DNA from: Chloranthus sessilifolius
Taxonomy: Eukaryota > Streptophyta > Magnoliopsida > Chloranthales > Chloranthaceae
Direction: 5' to 3'
Assembly: GCA_021018995.1 (NCBI GenBank)
Contig: CM037588.1
Location: 95,392,765 to 95,456,764, forward strand
DNA: 64,000 nt
A program made the translations under genes and the position numbers. The notes beneath the pieces were generated by a model. That model saw only the letters and a program-made list of their open reading frames with translations, was not told where the DNA came from and ran no database searches. Shown in pieces: positions 1 to 11,242 of this stretch (the stretch's first letter is position 1; each line of letters opens with the position of its first letter).

Positions 1-504
1 AATCAGTGAGATTTTGAGCCATATTTCCTCTTTTCACAGAGAGATTATTTTATTCAAATCAAAAAATTTCTTTGAAATTCTATGCTGTTATGAAATCTCA
101 TATTGCTGAATTTAGAATCAAAATATTTTATATATATGATAACCTGAATTTTTGTCTAGAACTAACTGTTAGAAATATCAAAACAATAAGGCATCTATGC
201 TAATAAATCGTAAAGATGATTAAAGGTCATCTTTTGTTAAATCAACGCCAAAAAGCTAAAATCCCAGAAAATTTTATCCCTTAAACCCATATTTGAAGCA
301 TAAGCTGAATTTCTTTGTATAAAAAAAAATTGATAAACCCTTAACCATAAGTACTATCCAAAGCTTTCAACCTTTAACCCTTATATTTTCTAAGATTTTA
401 GAATGTAAAAGAAGGGAAGAAGAGGGAGTGGAAGGAGTAAAGCAAAAACAGATAAGGTAAATGCTAAAAAAGGATACAATTGAAGAAATCAAAAGAAGAA
501 TATG

Positions 505-615
505 GGAAACGAGTGAAAATCGTAAAAAGACGATTTAAAAAAAGAAGATTACGATTCTTAAGCAAAAATCTTTCAAAGGAGAGAAAAATTGTAAAATACG
601 ATTTTATAAATAAGT
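505..615. repeat. Internal array of AATCGTA-type motif in A0
   Basis: Within about 110 bases there are at least four copies of a motif built on ATCGT/ACGAT (for example AAAATCGTAAAAA, AGACGATTT, TTACGATTC, TACGATTTTA). The same motif is dense in this element's LTR at about 1640-1920 and in the related LTR of A6 at about 33470-33700. Its position inside the element corresponds loosely to the internal arrays of A1, A2 and A3. Confidence 0.5.
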
Positions 616-1301
616 TGAAGAAATGGGATTTACAAAAAAAAAAATGGAAAGAAGTTATTCCAATCATGGATACTTACTGACGTAAAAAAGATAGGAGAAA
701 GAAGAGCTAAATTCTTAGAAAAACTTTGAATCCTTCTACCTTTCTTTGATACCTTCTGAAGCCCAAAGCTCTATTACAAGCCGAAGAGAAGACCATTTTT
801 ATTTGTGATTTATAAAAGCATAAGCCTAGTAGAGATATGAATAATAGATATTATGGATTGCACAAGGATTCATATGAATAGAATAGATTATCTTTTTCTA
901 TGAGATTAAAATTTTTTGCAATTATCCTTTGACTGAATTTTTTGAAAATAATACATTGTGAGAACCCAAAAGTTTTTATATCTTTTTTCTGAGAGTATGT
1001 CAATAGTGAGCTTTTGAATGAAAATATTTTCTAAAAACTGCAATTTAGAAAAATTTATGAAGAATAAACTTTTCACTAATGCATACACTTCTTGCTTACT
1101 ATAAATTGAAATTGTTGGAGTTCTAATCAAGGATAACTGTTATAATGGAAAGTAAGGATAAAAGATTGGTAATTTTAGAAAATTATAATGACTATATGAT
1201 GACTAACTTAGTTAATTTAGATAGTGTACCAAATTAGTTTAGATTTTTAACCTTTCTTTTGTTTTGAAAAATATTTTGAAAAATAAAAAGAATTGAAATT
1301 T

Positions 1302-1483
1302 GTAGGTAACTTCATTGAAAACCTTCAGGAGACTACAACTCCTACGCTAGGGATCACCTAGGGGTTCAAAGGCTTGTCGCATCTGCTAAATGCAATCGTG
1401 CTCCCTACGATAGTGGGAATTTAATTTTTAGTATAAGATGTTTTCTTGTTTGCTAGGGACTAGCAAAACGTAAGTTTGGGGTG
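1302..1483 (+). promoter_or_regulatory. Conserved pre-LTR block, hairpin and polypurine tract of A0
   Basis: The block shares long stretches with A1 (11105-11280) and with the minus-strand copies in A2 and A3, including AGGAGACT, a GGATCACCTAGGGGTT segment and GGGACTAGCAAA. TTTGCT and AGCAAA flank GGGACT-type loops and can form a small hairpin directly before the tract TAAGTTTGGGGTG. In this superfamily the tract primes plus-strand DNA, so the LTR is placed to start at 1484 with TGATCA. Confidence 0.7.
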
Positions 1484-2699
1484 TGATCAATTACATAATA
1501 TACAATTTTACTACCCTTAACTTAGTAATGCTAGGACTTAGTTTGCTACTAATAATTTAATGATGTGCAGATATTAAAGAAAAATAGCAAAAGAGAACCA
1601 AAGTAATAATATTCATCAAAATGAACTCATAAAGCAATAAAAAGACGATTGAACCACAAGACGAGTCATCGCCTACTGAAAAGGTGAAAAATGATATTTT
1701 ACGATTTTGTGGAACAAAGTACTGAGAAGAATAGAAATCATAATTTATGATTTTACAAGAGAAAGTCATTCAAGGGTAAAGTATAATACAAGAGAAACGA
1801 TGAATCGTAATAAAGAATCGTTCAATAGGAAGCTGTGTTAGAAAATCATGGTTTACGATTTTCTAGAGGAAGTTACAATAAAAGAAGAAAATCATGGTTT
1901 ACAATTTACCAAAGAAGACACCTTTCGAAGTTGCTGATCACGTTAGAAAGAACACCGCCATGCATAAAGTTAGAAGATCTCTTAAAAGAAGAAGTCCAGT
2001 GAATCACGAATCTGAGGAGATTGACGAAGAAGACTCTTAAAGGACTCTGCTACTAAAATAAATTAGAAATTCCAAAAGTACATCAACAGAATGAAAGCAA
2101 GGAAAGATAAAGTTAGAAGTAGAGTTATATTAGGATAGTTTTTCTTTAGTAATTTCTTTTATTAGAATTAGAAGCTTGTAAACCGACCCTTATGATCTAT
2201 AAATAAGATGCTCGGCACATAGGAATAACCATGGAAGGCATTCTCAGCATCAATTGATGACTGAGGTTAGGTTTTCTTCCGATCAAAAATTTAGAGTAGA
2301 TTTTTATTGCTTTGTAGATTAGATATCTAAGGTATCTCAAGAGCAATTAACGACTGTAATTTGGATCTGAAGATTAGAGTAGATATCTGCAGTTTCTTAG
2401 AAGTAATTGACGACTGCGGCTGAGGGGTGAAAGATATAATTTTATTGCTTTCTAGTTTAGATTTATTTTATGTCAATTTCCTGCTTTGTAAATATCTTCA
2501 AATTTTAATTTGAATTGACGACTCATGTTGAAGTTTGCAGATTAGTGTAACGGTTTTTACTTTTCCATCTTCAGTTTTCTAGAAATTGATTGACGCTAAA
2601 GTTTTAAGAGATTGCTGATTAGATTAAATCTATATTGAAAGGATTTTAGTATTGATTGATAGTCAATGCTAGGAAACATGTTATATAGTGTAACAATAC
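1484..2699 (+). repeat. 3' LTR of A0, first part (split by A1)
   Basis: It starts TGATCAATTAC after the polypurine tract and is homologous, in opposite orientation, to the A6 LTR at 32556-33839. Blocks such as CTTAACTTAGTAATGCTAGG near the start, and repeated units with GATTGACGACTG and GATTAGTGTAACG, are shared. An array of AATCGTA/TTACGATT motifs lies at about 1640-1920. The LTR is interrupted at about 2700 by A1 and resumes after 13290. Confidence 0.75.
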
Positions 2700-4693
2700 T
2701 GTTTAATTTCACCCCTTAACCTGACCTTTGATGGACCTGTGAGCACATTAATAAGCCTCTATTGAGTCTGTTTTGTAGATAGCAATAAAAGGTAGGAAAA
2801 ATGCATAAAACCACTCAAAAATGTCGCACAAAGAAGTCTATCTCTCAGCACAGTACAGACCCAGCAATAGCACACGAGAGGGCTGCACACCATTGGGCCC
2901 TTGGGGCGCATGGCAATAGCAGGGTAAGGCAAAGGAAGTGAAAATAGGCTGAAAACATCCTATCAAGAGGTTATCTGAGGACTTCGATAGGAGCTGAGAG
3001 CCAAAAATAGAGGAATTCGTACAGTTGGAAAGGGTTCGATAGGATCTGAAGGCAAAGAAAGGATGGATTCGTGTGGATTGCGGAGTTCGATAGGATCCAA
3101 GAACTTACCGAGCAGCTAAAAGAAAGGAAGAAACCATCCTATCGAAAGCCCGCCTGAGGTGTAAGGGGAACCTATCAAATGGTTTCCTGAACCTATCGGA
3201 ATGATGGCATGCAGAGCTGAACCTATCGAAATGGTCCTCCAACCTGTTGAAAAGCTTCTCTAACCTGTCGAATGCTCTAGTTAAAGGGCTAAGAATGCTA
3301 AAGCTTTAAGAGAAGGCTCATCCTATCGAAACCTATCGAAGAAACCTGAGAACCTATCGAAATCGTGTGAAGAGCTTCTCAAAAAAATCAGCTATGCACA
3401 CGTTACAACTTGGTGACCTATTACACGCAAACTGAGGTACTTTGGTGACCAGCACGATGATCCAAATGATGCCCTAGGAAACCCTAACCAACCCACATGC
3501 TCTGATAGAACTCTAACGAACTCTGAGGATCTTCTAGAAGGGAACATTGGCGGGAAAAATAAGAGAGAAAGCTATATATTGAGATCCCCAATTGCAATTG
3601 GGAGAGATCGAGATTTGGATCAAATTTTGGAGATCAGAGCTTATAGGGAAATTCCATCTTCCCTCTTTTAGCTCAATTATGGTTGGCTATTCCCTAAGAG
3701 CAGTGAGGAGAGAGGTTAGATCTGTAATTGGGTAAGGTTGAGAGTGTTATTGTGGGTTAATTACTGCACAGGCTACAGATCTAAGAGCATTTCATTGTAG
3801 AGTGAGTTTTATTGCAATGTAAATGTCATTTTTATTACTTTAATTAGATCTATAGTTCCTTTGGTTTCATTTGGTGCTTAATCAGATTTGTGTAGAGGAG
3901 TCTGTTGATCAGCTCACCCACTTAACTGGTAGCCCTCTTAGATACCATCTGATCTCCCTAGATCTGATATCCCTACATTTTCTTGTGTCTGTGACCTAGA
4001 AATTGTAACATCTATAGTGGTTTTAATGCTCTGGTTGAAACCTTTGGTTTGGAGGAATTCTCTAGGATGATCTGTGACCATTGAAGTGGACAGATCATAG
4101 CCTTAAGATCAGTCCAATCTTTGGTTTCAATTAGATTCTTCTACCATAAACCTTCAGATCGGATGAAGTCTATAGGATAGTTTGTGACCATTGAAGTGGA
4201 CAGACCATAGCCTTAAGATCAGTTAAATCCTTTTGTTTAGAGTGGAGTCTTCTACCTTGCAGCTGTGCTTGTAGCCAGCTGAGGGATTTGTGTGCTTTGA
4301 ACCCCTGTAACATGATCAGCTCAACCTGTTTGCAGTGAGACCAATCTCCAAGCTACTCTTCTCCATTTTTTGTTTTTAAACCCTTCCACTTGCAAGATCT
4401 AGATCTCTAGACTTGATCTCAGTTAGATGCACTCTATTTGTAGTTTAGTTTAAGTGACGACCCTTTTTAACCTCTCCCCTTTCTTTTAGCTAACTTAGCA
4501 TTAGTTAGGGTGCTAGATCTCTTTCAGATCTGGAGATTTATCATATTTTGAACTCACCTCCCTGTGGACATTCCCTTACTCTTTTAAAACTTGTTACAAC
4601 AGGCCCTAAATACTTGCAAGTCTGTGTGTGTGATCTATCTTGAATTGAGTGAATTTAAACCCCTTTTTTTGAAGGCAAGGCAGTTCTCCAACA
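2700..4693 (+). repeat. 5' LTR of A1
   Basis: It matches 11281-13290 along nearly its full length and ends CCAACA just before the primer site. About 2955-3370 holds a dozen copies of CCTATCGA/TTCGATAGG with variants. A TATA box (GCTATATATT) lies at 3571-3580, so the array sits a few hundred bases upstream of the likely transcription start. The start is uncertain because the first bases of the other LTR, TGTTAAGTGGTG, are not found here. Confidence 0.85.
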
Positions 4694-4699
4694 AGTTTT

Positions 4700-4717
4700 T
4701 GGTGCCGTTATCGAGGA
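4700..4717 (+). promoter_or_regulatory. Primer binding site of A1 (tRNA-Asp type)
   Basis: TGGTGCCGTTATCGAGGA begins seven bases after the LTR end. It resembles the tRNA-Asp primer site of Athila/Tat elements (TGGCGCCGTTGCCGGGGA) with four differences. Confidence 0.8.
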
Positions 4718-4895
4718 GGTATTTTTGAATTTGGTAGATCTAAGTTTGATTTAGTTTAGACCATAGATCTGTAGTAGTTTGTTTGATTTTTCACTAACTG
4801 TGTATTTGTAAGTTTTGTTGTTTTCCAGTATTCTGTTTGTATTTCATCATATCTGAAGCTACTGCGAAAGAGGAGCATTATGCTGGAGGCTGCTC

Positions 4896-5384
4896 TTGAG
4901 TTTGCATCCCTCTACTCCCCTTTATTTGTCAGATATGGGAGCCAGTGTGAATTTATTGCCATATACAGTATATGAGAAGTTGGGCTTAGGAGAGTTGAAG
5001 CCCACACATGTGGTCTTGCAATTGGCTGATAGATTTGAAAGGAAGCGTATGGGGGTCATTGAAGATGTCCTGGTGGGAGTTGACAAGTTCTTTTACCCTG
5101 CTGATTTTTTGGTGCTAGACATGGAGCCAAGCAAATGTGTTTCTTTCATACCTGTGATTCTAGGCAGGCCCTTTTTGGCCACTGCTAATGCCTGTATATA
5201 ATGCAGGTCAGGAGTCATGGAAGTCTCCTTTGGCAATATGAAAGTAAAGTTGAATGTGTACAACACAGCTCATCAACCCCCTCTAGATGAGGCCTATTTT
5301 TCCATTGATGTACTAGAGGAGGTTGTGCATGAAAATCCACATCAGCTGATGCAGGGCAATGTTTGGTTCGCAAATACAAAATAG
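4896..5384 (+). pseudogene. Aspartic protease remnant of A1
   Basis: The reading frame encodes an Athila-type retropepsin: the catalytic DMGAS motif (DLGS in A2), then LLPYTVYEKLGLGELKPT, a flap-like ADR segment, and the C-terminal motif VILGRPFLATANACI. It parallels 25652-25077 of A2 closely. The frame meets a TAA at 5199-5201 and continues without a shift as CRSGVMEVSFGNMKV to a stop near 5384. A2 also has a stop at exactly this codon. No gag precedes it and no RT follows: the sequence passes from here into the region before the third ORF, so this is a deletion remnant. Confidence 0.85.
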
Positions 5385-5736
5385 CACCCAGGGAATGGAC
5401 ATTTGCTGCAGAAAAGATCCATGAAAGGTGCCAAGTTTGATGAGCCTCAGGCGGCCCTGGACTCTCCAGATCCTCCATATTAGCCCCTGAAGTTCAGTAT
5501 GTATCATATGTATCATATTTTCCTTTTGTTTTAGGTGTTTACTTTGTTGTCGATTGATCTTTTTTCTGCAATAAAAACGGCCATGCTAAATACTAGGCCA
5601 TCATGTCAATATTACTAGTTGTCCTGAGATAATGGGAGCTTGTCCACAAGGGAAACAAACTAGAGAACAGCACAGCAGAAGAACCTACTGAGTGTTGAGG
5701 TTGAGAGTGCCCAGAAATATAGCCGGGCTTTGGGAG

Positions 5737-5975
5737 CTTTCGATAGGTCAAGTTCACCTTTCGTTAGGTCACATGGTGATTTCGACAGGATATTTGATGG
5801 TTTCGATAGGCACTGAGGCCTATCGAAAGGATGGTTCCACCTATCGGGATCCTATCGAATAATCCCTTTTGAAAGCTTTGTCTACTAAGCTTTCAACAGG
5901 ACGCATGAACCTATCGAAACCATCTAATTCATCCTATCGAAATCGTATTTCACTCCTTATATACTTGTCGATAGG
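5737..5975 (+). repeat. Internal CCTATCGA/TTCGATAGG array of A1
   Basis: About ten exact or near copies of TTCGATAGG or its reverse complement CCTATCGAA occur in 240 bases, between the protease remnant and the third ORF. This is the same motif that fills the A1 LTRs, although the surrounding sequence is not the LTR. Confidence 0.8.
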
Positions 5976-6060
5976 TCATTTGTGCCTCATTCCCTACCCT
6001 CTGCAAAACCCTAGCTCTCTTCCTCTCTCTTTCGCCTCCCTCCTTCTCCACTAAATCCTC
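5950..6060 (+). promoter_or_regulatory. Putative internal promoter for the A1 third ORF
   Basis: TTATATAC at 5957-5964 is a TATA-like box at the end of the motif array. About 30-100 bases downstream lies a strongly pyrimidine-rich stretch (CTCTCTTCCTCTCTC and more), a common feature around plant starts of transcription. The next long reading frame starts at ATG 6287. A GTAAGT at about 6190 could be a leader intron donor, but I could not choose an acceptor. This is an inference from layout and needs transcript data. Confidence 0.45.
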
Positions 6061-6286
6061 AGAGAACCTTTAGCTATTCCGTCTACCTTTTCATAAGTGC
6101 ATTAAGCTTGCGCAGAGGAGCATTTTGCATCTGATTTTGGAGAAATTGGAGCTATGCATTGCGATCTCTGTTAAGCCCTAGGAATTTTTGGGTAAGTTGC
6201 CTTCCCACCGCCAATCTGTTGTTATTCTAATTGTTAACCTCTGAATTCCATTACGAGTTGGTGAGTGAGCATTCCATGAGAGTAAA

Positions 6287-9200
6287 ATGGCTGAGCCTGA
6301 GGAAAACTTAGCAAACCTACTCCGAAGACCAGCTGCTTCTACCCCCAAATCTTTCAGGAAATCGAAGCCAGCTTCCAAACCACCTGTTAAGAGGAAGCTC
6401 TCTAAAGAGACACCCAAGAAGGGCCCTAAAGCCAAGAAAGCCAAAGCTATCAAAATTCAGGAGCCTGAGGTGGAAGCACCCTTAGAGAGAGCTGCTCCTG
6501 CTGCAGAAACACCTTTGCCCACCCTTGACAGACCACCTGCAATAGAGCTACCAACTCGGTTAACTATCCCCAATGAGTTTGTAGAGAATTTGAGTCTTGC
6601 CCCTGAGACAGACTTTGATCTGGCATACTTTGCCAATATTGGGGAGTGCTAGGGGACATAGGAATATTTGAAGAAAGAAGGTTTGTTGCCCCTACTTTCA
6701 CCCTTGAAGGAAAATGTGTACCCCAGGTTGGTGAAATTGTGGTACCAAAACCTGACAAAGAAGGTGGTGCCTGGGGCTGAGGATGTACTAGAAATCTTGA
6801 TTGATGACTGGCAGCTGATTGTCGACTACAGAGACATTGGGATGGATTTAGGAGTCCCATATCAATTTGACTCCACCAGAGCTGAGGGAGAACCTATAGG
6901 GGCTACATTTAGGGAAATGGCTAAACAGCTTACTAACGGAATAGTGGGCTCTGGTGAATCCCTGATGAGAAGAGACCTCCATCCTACCCTAAGACTCATT
7001 GATACCATTTTGAGGAAAAATGTCTCTGTCACTGGGCATTTGCAAGAGCGAAGGGCCCCATTAGTGGATGCCCTATACTACTGTTCAAAGGGGTAATTTA
7101 TGAATGCACCTAAGCTGATTCTTGAAATAATGGTAGACATCAATGACAAGGTGCTGAAGAGACAAGCTTTTGCTAAGGGAGAAGGTCTGCCCTTCTGCAG
7201 ACTCATCACATCTCTGCTCAAGACTGGAAAGTATGTGATAAAGAAGAATGAACCAATGGAGAAGCTGGCCACAAAAGTGTATGGAAAGCGGGAATGGTCC
7301 ACTAGTCTCACCTTGATTAAGAAGACTAAGCCAGCTGGAATGGAAGAGGCTGAGAAGGTACCCACTACCGTGACAGCAATCTTCCTGCCGAGATACCCTC
7401 ATCCATCCCTTCACCTACCATACCTGTCCCATTACCTACACCTCCACCCACGTTGCTTTTTCCCTTTGTATCAGTCCCTCTTCCAACAGTCCCCTTTCCA
7501 CCCACCTTTGAACCAGTTTTACCGTCACCCGCCACTCAGGTCTTCCAACCTAAAGTCCTTGAACCTCCCATATTCTCCGAGCTTACCCCTACCATGTCTT
7601 CTCCACCCATTAACCAACCCATTTCTGATTTCCCCTCTCCGCCACCCCCTCTGCATACACAGGGTGTGGACCAGTTCACCACTACTGAGTTCACTGCCCT
7701 CATGATTTCAATTGTGGAGGATGTTGCTCATGAGTACACCCCACTTCCTAACTCCCCACACCCCACTCCTCCTCATTTTAACCATGCACCCTCCTCTCCT
7801 TTCCATCCCATTCCAACACATGTCCCCTCTACCCCCACCATGCCTGTCACTTTCACCCAAATTCTCTCACTCCTACAGTCCATTCAATCTCAATTGACCA
7901 TAAACACCGACAACCAATCCCTCATGAGCTCCTACCTCCAATCAATTCAATCCACCCTTACCCCATCCTCTCCAGATCCTCAACCCCCTCCCACATCCCC
8001 TCTTTCACCTATCCACGTACCCATCCATTTATCTCCTCCTTCTTCACCCATAGCTTCACCACCCCTTGCTGTTACCCAGTCTGAGGAGGTAGCAGGTCCA
8101 TCTCCCCCCATACCGTCCTCACCACCATCTGTTCTCCCTTCATCACCAGCTATACTTGCTTCTCCTGTGGCTGAATCACCCATCACCTACGCCCCCCCTC
8201 TCTCGCCACCTATTTTCAAAGATGCCTCCACCCAAATTGATCCGTGGGAGGATCTGGTTCTCTCCACCCCCTCTTCATAAGATGGATATTTCATGATCCC
8301 ACATGATAGTTCTCTGATCCGTTTCCTGCCAAGGATTGATATTGCTTATTAAGTAATATTTCATCTATAATCCCCAATGTGTCCTATTTTTTTTGGAATC
8401 AATGGTCCATAGTCAAAATGGTATCCTGACCTAACACTATTGATGAATCAATCCAATCCAATATTGATTGAATGCCTAAGTACTCAGAGACTCTCTTGAG
8501 TCTGGATACAAAATATCTTCCCACTACACCCCTGTCCTTGCCCATTGTCCTTAGATAAAACATGTGCATTCCCCCTTACCTCCCTACTGTATGCCCTGAG
8601 GGACAACCCTTACATCCAACGGGATGTCCTGAGAGGTATGGCTGCACTCCGAGCTTCCCTTGAAGCCCCTTATGAGGAGAGGATTGCCAACATGGAATTG
8701 GAGTACATAATCAAGCTTCGAGATATCTCTCTAGAGTGGACTAAAATCCTGACTCGTTATGAGTCAGCCAAATAGTTGACTGCTGCTAAGAGTCTAATCG
8801 CCAAATATGAGAAGAAGAATTTTGAGCTTCTCAAGAAAAAATTAGTCAATGCTCAGGAGATACTCAAGCCCACCAAGGAACTCTCTGATGCCAACCTGCT
8901 CTATGCCACAAAACAAATTGACATATTGGAGCAAAAGGTTGCTTCCTTGACCTCTCAGCCCTTTCAACCTACCCCTCTAGCTACTGCACCTCCCTCCGCT
9001 CAAACCTGTCCGCCTTCTACAACTCAACCTCCTCCTACCCCGCCTGTGGATGTTCACCCTCCTCCAGCCCAGGAACCTCCCCCTACTCAACCTGCCCCTC
9101 CAAGATCTAAAAGGGCTTCCGCCAAGCAGAAAGTTACTACCAAAAGATCTGCTCCTCTGCTGCTTCTGTCAAGAAAGGAAAGACGCCTGCTGCCCAGTCT

Positions 9201-9506
9201 AAAGAAGCTCACCCCACAAAGCCCCCAACCCAACTTGACACCTCTTTCACCTTACTCTCTAGGGACGAAAGAAGGAAGACTGATGCGGCTTTAGGATTGG
9301 ACCCCAATGTCCTTTTTCCTTCTAATTTAGATTCAGATTCTGTTGTTGCTATTGATCCAAAAGGTAAATAACCAGCTGCACAGTCAGAGGAGGCACCATA
9401 GAACCCGCAACAGAAATCAAAATCTAAAGGAAAAGCTCCTTTATCTAAGGATGAGCTATAAAACCGGGCTGACCTCTATGGTTGGCTAGATGATGCCTGT
9501 AAATAG
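6287..9506 (+). pseudogene. Third ORF of A1 (plant-transposon-protein domain, Pro-rich, coiled coil), broken
   Basis: The start MAEPEENLANLL parallels MVGQEDTLANIF in A3. Order of parts: a basic N-terminus with NLS-like KRKL and KKGPKAKKAKAIK; a globular domain at about 6670-7370 with YPRLVKLWYQNL, GESLMRRDLH and ERRAPLVDAL, which resembles the Pfam 'putative plant transposon protein' family; a Pro/Ser-rich stretch at about 7400-8280; then a helical, coiled-coil-like C-terminal part (about 8545-8960) with NPYIQRDVLRGMAALR, and a Pro-rich basic tail. In-frame stops near 6652 and 6664, a TAA near 7094 where A3 has Gln, frameshifts near 7400 and 9150, and about 260 bases at 8281-8540 without a match in A3 break it. 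I see no signal peptide or membrane segment, so an envelope role is not supported. Confidence 0.75.
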
Positions 9507-9657
9507 ATGTGGTAGTTTGTTGTTTTAGTTTTTTTTTCACTTGTCTCATGTATATATTTAACATATTAATATAATTTTGTCTTCATGTGTAGATATCTTC
9601 TTCCCATGCCTTTCTATTGATTTCATAGTGTAAAACAGTGAGGACACTGTTTAATTT

Positions 9658-9673
9658 AGGTTTGGGGGTGTGG
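9658..9673 (+). promoter_or_regulatory. Second polypurine-tract-like sequence of A1
   Basis: AGGTTTGGGGGTGTGG repeats the tract next to the 3' LTR (AGGTTTGGGGGTGTG at 11268) but lies 1.6 kb upstream of it, just after GTGAGGACACTG. A2 and A3 have the same sequence at the same distance. It could be a second plus-strand priming site or the trace of an older LTR border. Confidence 0.65.
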
Positions 9674-11242
9674 TAGGTGTGCCAATGAAATGAGTTAATG
9701 ATAGTGCAGCTAGGCTAAAAAGGAGTGTTTGGAATTAGAGTAAATTCTCACTTGATTTTTTTTTTTTGAAAAGAGGAAATTAAAAAAAAAAAAAAAAAAT
9801 TGTTTGAAACTGAAATAAGTTGTAGTCTAACAGTCTTCATGAAGCAAATGTCAACAATTTTCAAAAAAATTTTGATGTGTAGTGAACCTGAAATGAGAGA
9901 AAACTGTAACGATACACCCCAGAAAATTTGATGGAAGGCCATATCCAGTGAGATTTGGGCCTAAAAACTTTTCTTTGAAGAGTGTCTTGGCAATTCTTCT
10001 GCTCTAAGGACTGATTGGACTCAATTCTGCTTACTAGAAGTTAGGCAAACCCAAATTGAAACAGCTTGACAGCACTCATGGCATTGAAGACATGAAGTAA
10101 GGCCATTCCTTGGACAGTTTGAGCTGAAAATATCTTTACCCTTTGATCTGCCCTTGATACACACCATTTGAGCCATGAAATCACAATTTTTCTTTGATAA
10201 AAATTAGAAATTTTGAACTCAAAACCCCTTGACCTGTTCACCCTCAATCTGAGAAATCAGGAAATAGAAGGAGAAGTAAGTTTAGAGGAGCAAGGTCTAA
10301 AATTTGATTGAGTGAGAGAAAAGCACATTTGGTGGTGTTGTAGCATTCCGACCCATAAAAAAAAAATGGAGAAAAATATAAAAAGAAAAAAAAAAACAGA
10401 GCAAAAGGATGAGAAAGAGAAGCCACTTCATTTACAAATATACAAGAAGATAAGAAGCTGATGAAGCTGATCATTTCAAGTCGGAAAATTCAAAAAGAAA
10501 GTGAAGAGGTGTTGAAATGAAGAAGGTTGAGTTGCAAATCACCTCCCTTTACTAACTTCTCAAAAATTTGAATCCCTTTTACCCTTTCATTCCTTTACAA
10601 ACCTCATCCCTAAGCCACATTACAACCCAATAAAAAGACCTTACTGATCTAAAATAAATTGAGGTGTCATGTGGAGAAAAGGATTTGTTTAATCTATGGT
10701 AAAAAGAGTTAGAAACTTTCAGGAATTAGAGAAATGCCTATGCTCATGCTTGCAGTTCTATTTGAGGGCTGTAACTACTCTTGAGCTGTGTGAAATTCTA
10801 CACCCTTCATTTTTTTTTTTGTGAGTGAACAGCCCTGGTGAGACTTGGGTCTGAAATCCAATTTGTTGGAGGAAATATCAGAGCAGAATTCTGGAATTGA
10901 TGGTGAGCCATGCATTAATTTTTAGGAGAAATGCCTTGACATGAACTGAGTGATGGTGAAGGATTACAGTAGACTTTCAAGTTTTGAACTGATGTTTTTT
11001 CTATTAAAATTCCTCTAATGAATTGAATGGACATGGTGTGAATTTATTTTATTTACTCTGTTTTAGCATGCTGCACTATTATTAACTAAATTTTATTGGA
11101 GAAGTTTGTGGGTACCTTCACTGGAAACCCTCAGGAGACTTCACTCCACTAGGGCTCGCCTAGAGGTTTAAAAGGCTTCATACATATGCTAAATGCATCC
11201 GTGATCCCTACGAAAGTGGCATTTTAATTTTCTTTATTTTTC
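9674..11242 (+). other. Conserved noncoding segment before the 3' LTR of A1
   Basis: This 1.6 kb has no credible sense ORF but aligns along its length with A3 (52856-51260, minus strand) and more weakly with A2 (20776-19160). The best block is about 9940-10380; examples shared with A3 are CTTGATACACACCATTTGAG and TCAATCTGAGAAATCAGGAA. By eye it is more alike between A1 and A3 than their LTRs are. Untranslated RNA structure or a packaging role is possible but unproven. Confidence 0.65.

Larger units (their letters stand above)
1..1483 (+). mobile_element. 3' internal noncoding part of Athila-type element A0
   Basis: AT-rich DNA without a credible coding region; the short ORFs here look random. 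It is assigned to an LTR element because its last 180 bases match the segment just before the 3' LTR in A1, A2 and A3, and it ends in a polypurine tract followed by an LTR at 1484. Bases 505-615 hold several copies of a motif like AATCGTA/TACGATT that also fills the A0 LTR. Gag and pol would lie to the left, outside the window. Confidence 0.6.

Noticed and set aside
2955-3370. Regularly recurring short motif arrays as a CRISPR-like array
   Set aside because: Motifs are short, occur in both orientations with irregular spacing, and lie inside plant LTRs.
6178-9294. Envelope gene in A1/A3 by analogy to Athila env-like ORFs
   Set aside because: No signal peptide, membrane helix or cleavage site is visible; the domain resembles a different plant transposon family.
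9998-10474. Antisense ORFs in the conserved noncoding segment, present in both A1 and A3
   Set aside because: The frames do not correspond between copies (shifts and different starts), so protein coding does not explain the conservation.
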